A DNA stretch of 8,722 bases from Candidatus Hydrogenedentota bacterium. Lineage in GTDB: Bacteria > Hydrogenedentota > Hydrogenedentia > Hydrogenedentales > CAITNO01. The translations under genes and the position numbers were made by a program. The notes below the pieces were generated by a model. That model made no database searches. It saw only the letters and a program-made list of their open reading frames with translations, and was not told the DNA's origin. Location: assembly GCA_007124105.1 (NCBI GenBank), contig SLFT01000005.1, positions 1-8,722 on the forward strand, in the 5' to 3' direction. Positions 6,911 through 8,722 of this stretch are shown piece after piece; the first letter of the stretch is position 1, and the number at the start of each line of letters is the position of its first letter.

Positions 6911-7217
6911 GCAAGACTTTTCCCTCTTCCCTGGCTTCGTAGAAAATAGTGCCAGGCGTTTCCGCCCATTCGGCGAAGGTATCCTGGCTTGCCACGATAA
7001 TATCTACAGGCAGGCGCAATGGGCGAAGAGCATCACGAAGGCGCACCATTTCCTCGTGACGGGAACGCAGGGTTGGTTCAATTACAAGAAAATCCAAATC
7101 GCTCTCCCCATTATAATCTCCACGCGCATGAGAGCCAAAGAGGATAATGGATGCGTCCGGCGCGGCGTTATGCAGCATCCGAACAGCTTCCGCAATAACG
7201 TCGTCATCAATAGTCAC
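6897..7217 (-). CDS. Minimal nucleotidyltransferase (MNT), likely antitoxin of the HEPN pair
   Basis: A small DNA-polymerase-beta-type nucleotidyltransferase of about 106 residues. The signature GSHARGDYNGESDLDFLV is complete. It has the Gly-Ser that binds the triphosphate, two metal-binding Asp in SDLD, and a third acidic residue in LPVDIIV about 30 residues later. The fold is therefore probably active. In known MNT-HEPN modules the MNT protein adds nucleotides to its HEPN partner and silences it. Here MNT comes first and HEPN follows with a 14-bp overlap. The longest frame starts at GTG 7223, but AGGA at 7227-7230 is only 3 nt from it and a good 9 nt from the in-frame GTG at 7217, so I chose 7217. 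A TATAAT hexamer about 110 bp upstream may be its promoter. Confidence 0.88.
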   Translation of the reverse strand: MTIDDDVIAEAVRMLHNAAPDASIILFGSHARGDYNGESDLDFLVIEPTLRSRHEEMVRLRDALRPLRLPVDIIVASQDTFAEWAETPGTIFYEAREEGKVLHVAE

Positions 7218-7325
7218 GGTCACGTTTCCTGATTACATTGAATGAAACACTAACTTGTTGCGCATCTCTCCAGATATGACTTATGCCTCACAAACATTGG
7301 CGTCAAAGAAAAGCAGTGTACTCTT

Positions 7326-7364
7326 GATATATTATACATGATGCCGCCGCATTCAGGATATATC
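7326..7364. repeat. 7-bp inverted repeat flanking the candidate MNT-HEPN promoter
   Basis: GATATAT at 7326-7332 pairs with ATATATC at 7358-7364 across a 25-nt spacer. One arm touches the -10 box and the other overlaps the -35 position. Such symmetry is often seen where a toxin-antitoxin module represses itself, but AT-rich 7-mers also arise by chance. The arms have no G+C-rich stem or T-run, so this is not a good terminator for the hydrolase gene. Confidence 0.35.
7331..7336 (-). promoter_or_regulatory. Candidate -10 box for the MNT-HEPN genes
   Basis: A perfect TATAAT on the - strand, preceded by TG at the near-extended position (TGTATAAT), about 110 bp before the MNT start. The best -35 position (7354-7359) reads ATCCTG and is weak. 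The box lies between the arms of an inverted repeat at 7326-7364. It is a plausible promoter, not a certain one. Confidence 0.35.
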
Positions 7365-7378
7365 GCGACCGTTCAGCA

Positions 7379-8350
7379 TCAGGCGCTTCTATCCTGTTCA
7401 AGCAGCCAGGCAAGCGCTTCATCAAGTATTTGCTCGACAACAGGCACTTCCTCTTCATACATACCGGGATGATCGCAGGGATACCAGCGGATTTCCTTCG
7501 GTTCGCCCAGCGCTTTGTAGAGTTCCTTGCCCGCTTCAGGCGTTACCAGCGTATCGCGATCGGCGTTTTGCATCAGTATGGGGACGCCTTCTGTTTGCGC
7601 CGCATAGTGTATGGGGTCCGCCGGATTCATGACAAAGGTAAACAGATGTTTGGCGAGCCAGTGCAACGCCCGATTGCCCACTGCCTCGCGCAATGCGGGC
7701 GCGTTTACCAATACGGGTATGTTCGCGCCGCCCACAATCAGACATGCTGCGCGGATACGGTCGTCTCGGGCTATCACTGTGGCGCCTGTGACCGCGCCAA
7801 AACTTGCGCCCACCAGGTAGATGCGTTCGGGATCAATCTCTGGATGGGTTTGCAGGTAATCAATAAGTCGTCGCGTATCATTCACCACTTTCCAGGGAAG
7901 CTGTCGAAACCCATAGGCCTGCCGCAGAGGGCAGCCCTGTATCTCACGGGCGCCCACAGACGCCTGGTCAAAGCTTGCCATGGCGAATCCGGCTTCGTTG
8001 AAGGGTGTACCCACCTGCTCGATAAAACTCTTGTCCATCCCGCCGCCATGCACAAAGATGATGACAGGAATCTTCCCATCTCGATCAAGGGGGAATGTCA
8101 GCACAGACGGTACTGGCTCGTTGGGTCGCGCATCTATCACGAACGCTTCTTTCTCAAATCTGCAAGGTCGGGACAGACCGAACAATTCAATTTCGCCGTC
8201 CATGAGCTCTCGTTCACTGACTTGCGCGTTAAAGGGCAGATCGGGATCATAATTGTCGAAATAGGTCCGATCCGCCCATATCTTTACAACAAGCAGCACC
8301 AAAACAAAGACCAAAACGCCCCTACCCACGTTCTTCAGAATCTTCCTCAT
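7379..8350 (-). CDS. Membrane-anchored alpha/beta hydrolase
   Basis: The 323-residue protein starts with a basic tip and one hydrophobic helix (about residues 11-23) lacking a lipobox, which suggests a signal anchor with the enzyme outside the cytoplasmic membrane. The hydrolase part has an oxyanion-hole motif HGGG (101-104) and a nucleophile elbow GASFG with S183. A likely acid is D266 in NADRDTLVTP and the probable catalytic His is H294 in DHPGMYEE. The order and spacing are those of the dienelactone hydrolase/acyl-peptidase type of alpha/beta hydrolase, acting on esters or small peptides. The natural substrate is not readable from sequence. Start ATG at 8350 has a strong AAAGGAG six nt upstream (8357-8363). 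The gene stands alone, 155 bp from the MNT start and just downstream of the RHS fragment. Confidence 0.88.
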   Translation of the reverse strand: MRKILKNVGRGVLVFVLVLLVVKIWADRTYFDNYDPDLPFNAQVSERELMDGEIELFGLSRPCRFEKEAFVIDARPNEPVPSVLTFPLDRDGKIPVIIFVHGGGMDKSFIEQVGTPFNEAGFAMASFDQASVGAREIQGCPLRQAYGFRQLPWKVVNDTRRLIDYLQTHPEIDPERIYLVGASFGAVTGATVIARDDRIRAACLIVGGANIPVLVNAPALREAVGNRALHWLAKHLFTFVMNPADPIHYAAQTEGVPILMQNADRDTLVTPEAGKELYKALGEPKEIRWYPCDHPGMYEEEVPVVEQILDEALAWLLEQDRSA

Positions 8351-8356
8351 AACGCG

Positions 8357-8363
8357 CTCCTTT
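8357..8363 (-). promoter_or_regulatory. Strong ribosome binding site of the hydrolase gene
   Basis: AAAGGAG on the - strand, 6 nt before the ATG at 8350. It is the best Shine-Dalgarno in the window and confirms this start. Confidence 0.75.
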
Positions 8364-8406
8364 CTTTAGATGCGGTTGTCATCGTAAACCAAGGGCACGA
8401 TCAGTA

Positions 8407-8722
8407 TCAAGAATCGCACCGCATTATTCTTTCACAGCCAGTCGGTGTACTCGTGGTAGGGGACATAGCCGCTCTGGGCGTGTCTACGGTAGGGGTCGTG
8501 ACCATGCCGGTCTGCGCCTTGGCCTGGTTGTAAGCGAAGCGACCCGTGCCCAGATGGTCGTGGCCGAGGTAGTTGTACGTGGCGTTGGCGAGATCGTCGG
8601 TGTGGTCGAGTTCCGCCTCGGCAAACGCGGTGTGACCCTTGGGCACGAAAAAGCGTTTGAGTCCCCCGGTTTCCCTATTGTCCGTGTCGTCCCACAATCC
8701 CCGCCACCGGTGCGTTCCCACA
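8407..8722 (-). CDS. C-terminal end of an RHS/YD-repeat-like protein (partial, apparently frameshifted)
   Basis: The frame is open to the right edge, so the 5' part is outside the window. Residues 1-71 of the visible frame look like RHS-protein core ends: GTHRWRGLWDDTDN, KRFFVPKGHTAFAEAEL and YNYLGHDHLGTGRF. From about base 8515 the same frame turns into a Thr/Pro-rich tail that looks out of frame. The frame one base back instead reads HGHDPYRRHAQSGYVP and then YHEYTDWL before a TGA at 8434-8432. DPY followed by G/R is the usual RHS core end (DPYGR), so a single-base deletion, real or from assembly, probably splits the gene there. RHS proteins are large secreted or surface shells, often with a C-terminal toxin. 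No toxin domain follows here, so this looks like a remnant or a toxin-less repeat end. Confidence 0.55.
   Translation of the reverse strand, partial: VGTHRWRGLWDDTDNRETGGLKRFFVPKGHTAFAEAELDHTDDLANATYNYLGHDHLGTGRFAYNQAKAQTGMVTTPTVDTPRAAMSPTTSTPTGCERIMRCDS

Noticed and set aside
8370..8424. 7-bp inverted repeat ATGCGGT / ACCGCAT with a 41-nt spacer
   Set aside because: Short arms with a long spacer are likely by chance, and the site spans the hydrolase leader and the RHS end without a clear role.
7430..8533. Long + strand ORF (367 codons) antisense to the hydrolase gene
   Set aside because: It lies opposite a well-supported hydrolase with complete catalytic motifs and a strong ribosome binding site. 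Its protein has no domain-like pattern and is rich in His, Cys and Arg, as expected for a shadow frame.

Overview
The window is a gene-dense piece of a bacterial chromosome of moderately high G+C. A hand count over 5881-6240 gives about 56%. It carries one partial gene on the + strand at the left edge and then an unbroken run of genes on the - strand. A methylerythritol-phosphate isoprenoid gene (ispE), an RHS-type fragment, a divergent URO-D-family protein and frequent TTG/GTG starts point to an uncultured, Gram-negative-type bacterium. The combination resembles Planctomycetota, Lentisphaerota or Hydrogenedentota-like metagenome genomes, but that placement is inference and no marker gene here fixes the phylum.

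Layout from left to right. 1-533 (+) is the C-terminal end of a protein made of carboxypeptidase-regulatory-like beta-sandwich repeats. It converges on the gene at 521-2215 (-), and the two stop-codon ends overlap by 13 bp. 521-3993 (-) holds two different large P-loop GTPases whose reading frames overlap by 37 bp. Both appear to start at TTG and both carry a DTPDxD switch motif. The downstream one ends in a two-helix membrane hairpin and lacks a recognisable G4 motif. Together they look like a tandem YfjP/dynamin-like GTPase pair. 4122-5000 (-) is ispE. 5001-5355 contains no gene, but it is full of structure: two perfect inverted repeats, an imperfect 22-bp palindrome, and two facing arrays of a degenerate 9-nt repeat, one of which has G-quadruplex spacing.

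5356-6441 (-) is a TIM-barrel URO-D superfamily protein, probably not the haem enzyme HemE. 6518-6910 and 6897-7217 (-) form an overlapping MNT nucleotidyltransferase/HEPN pair, a toxin-antitoxin-type module whose HEPN gene is clearly more AT-rich than its neighbours. 7379-8350 (-) is a membrane-anchored alpha/beta hydrolase. 8407-8722 (-) is the end of an RHS/YD-repeat-like protein that seems to be broken by a frameshift near 8515.

The two GTPases almost certainly act together, as do MNT and HEPN. The remaining genes look like independent units. The parts most worth a second look are the tandem GTPase pair and the structured gene-free region upstream of ispE.
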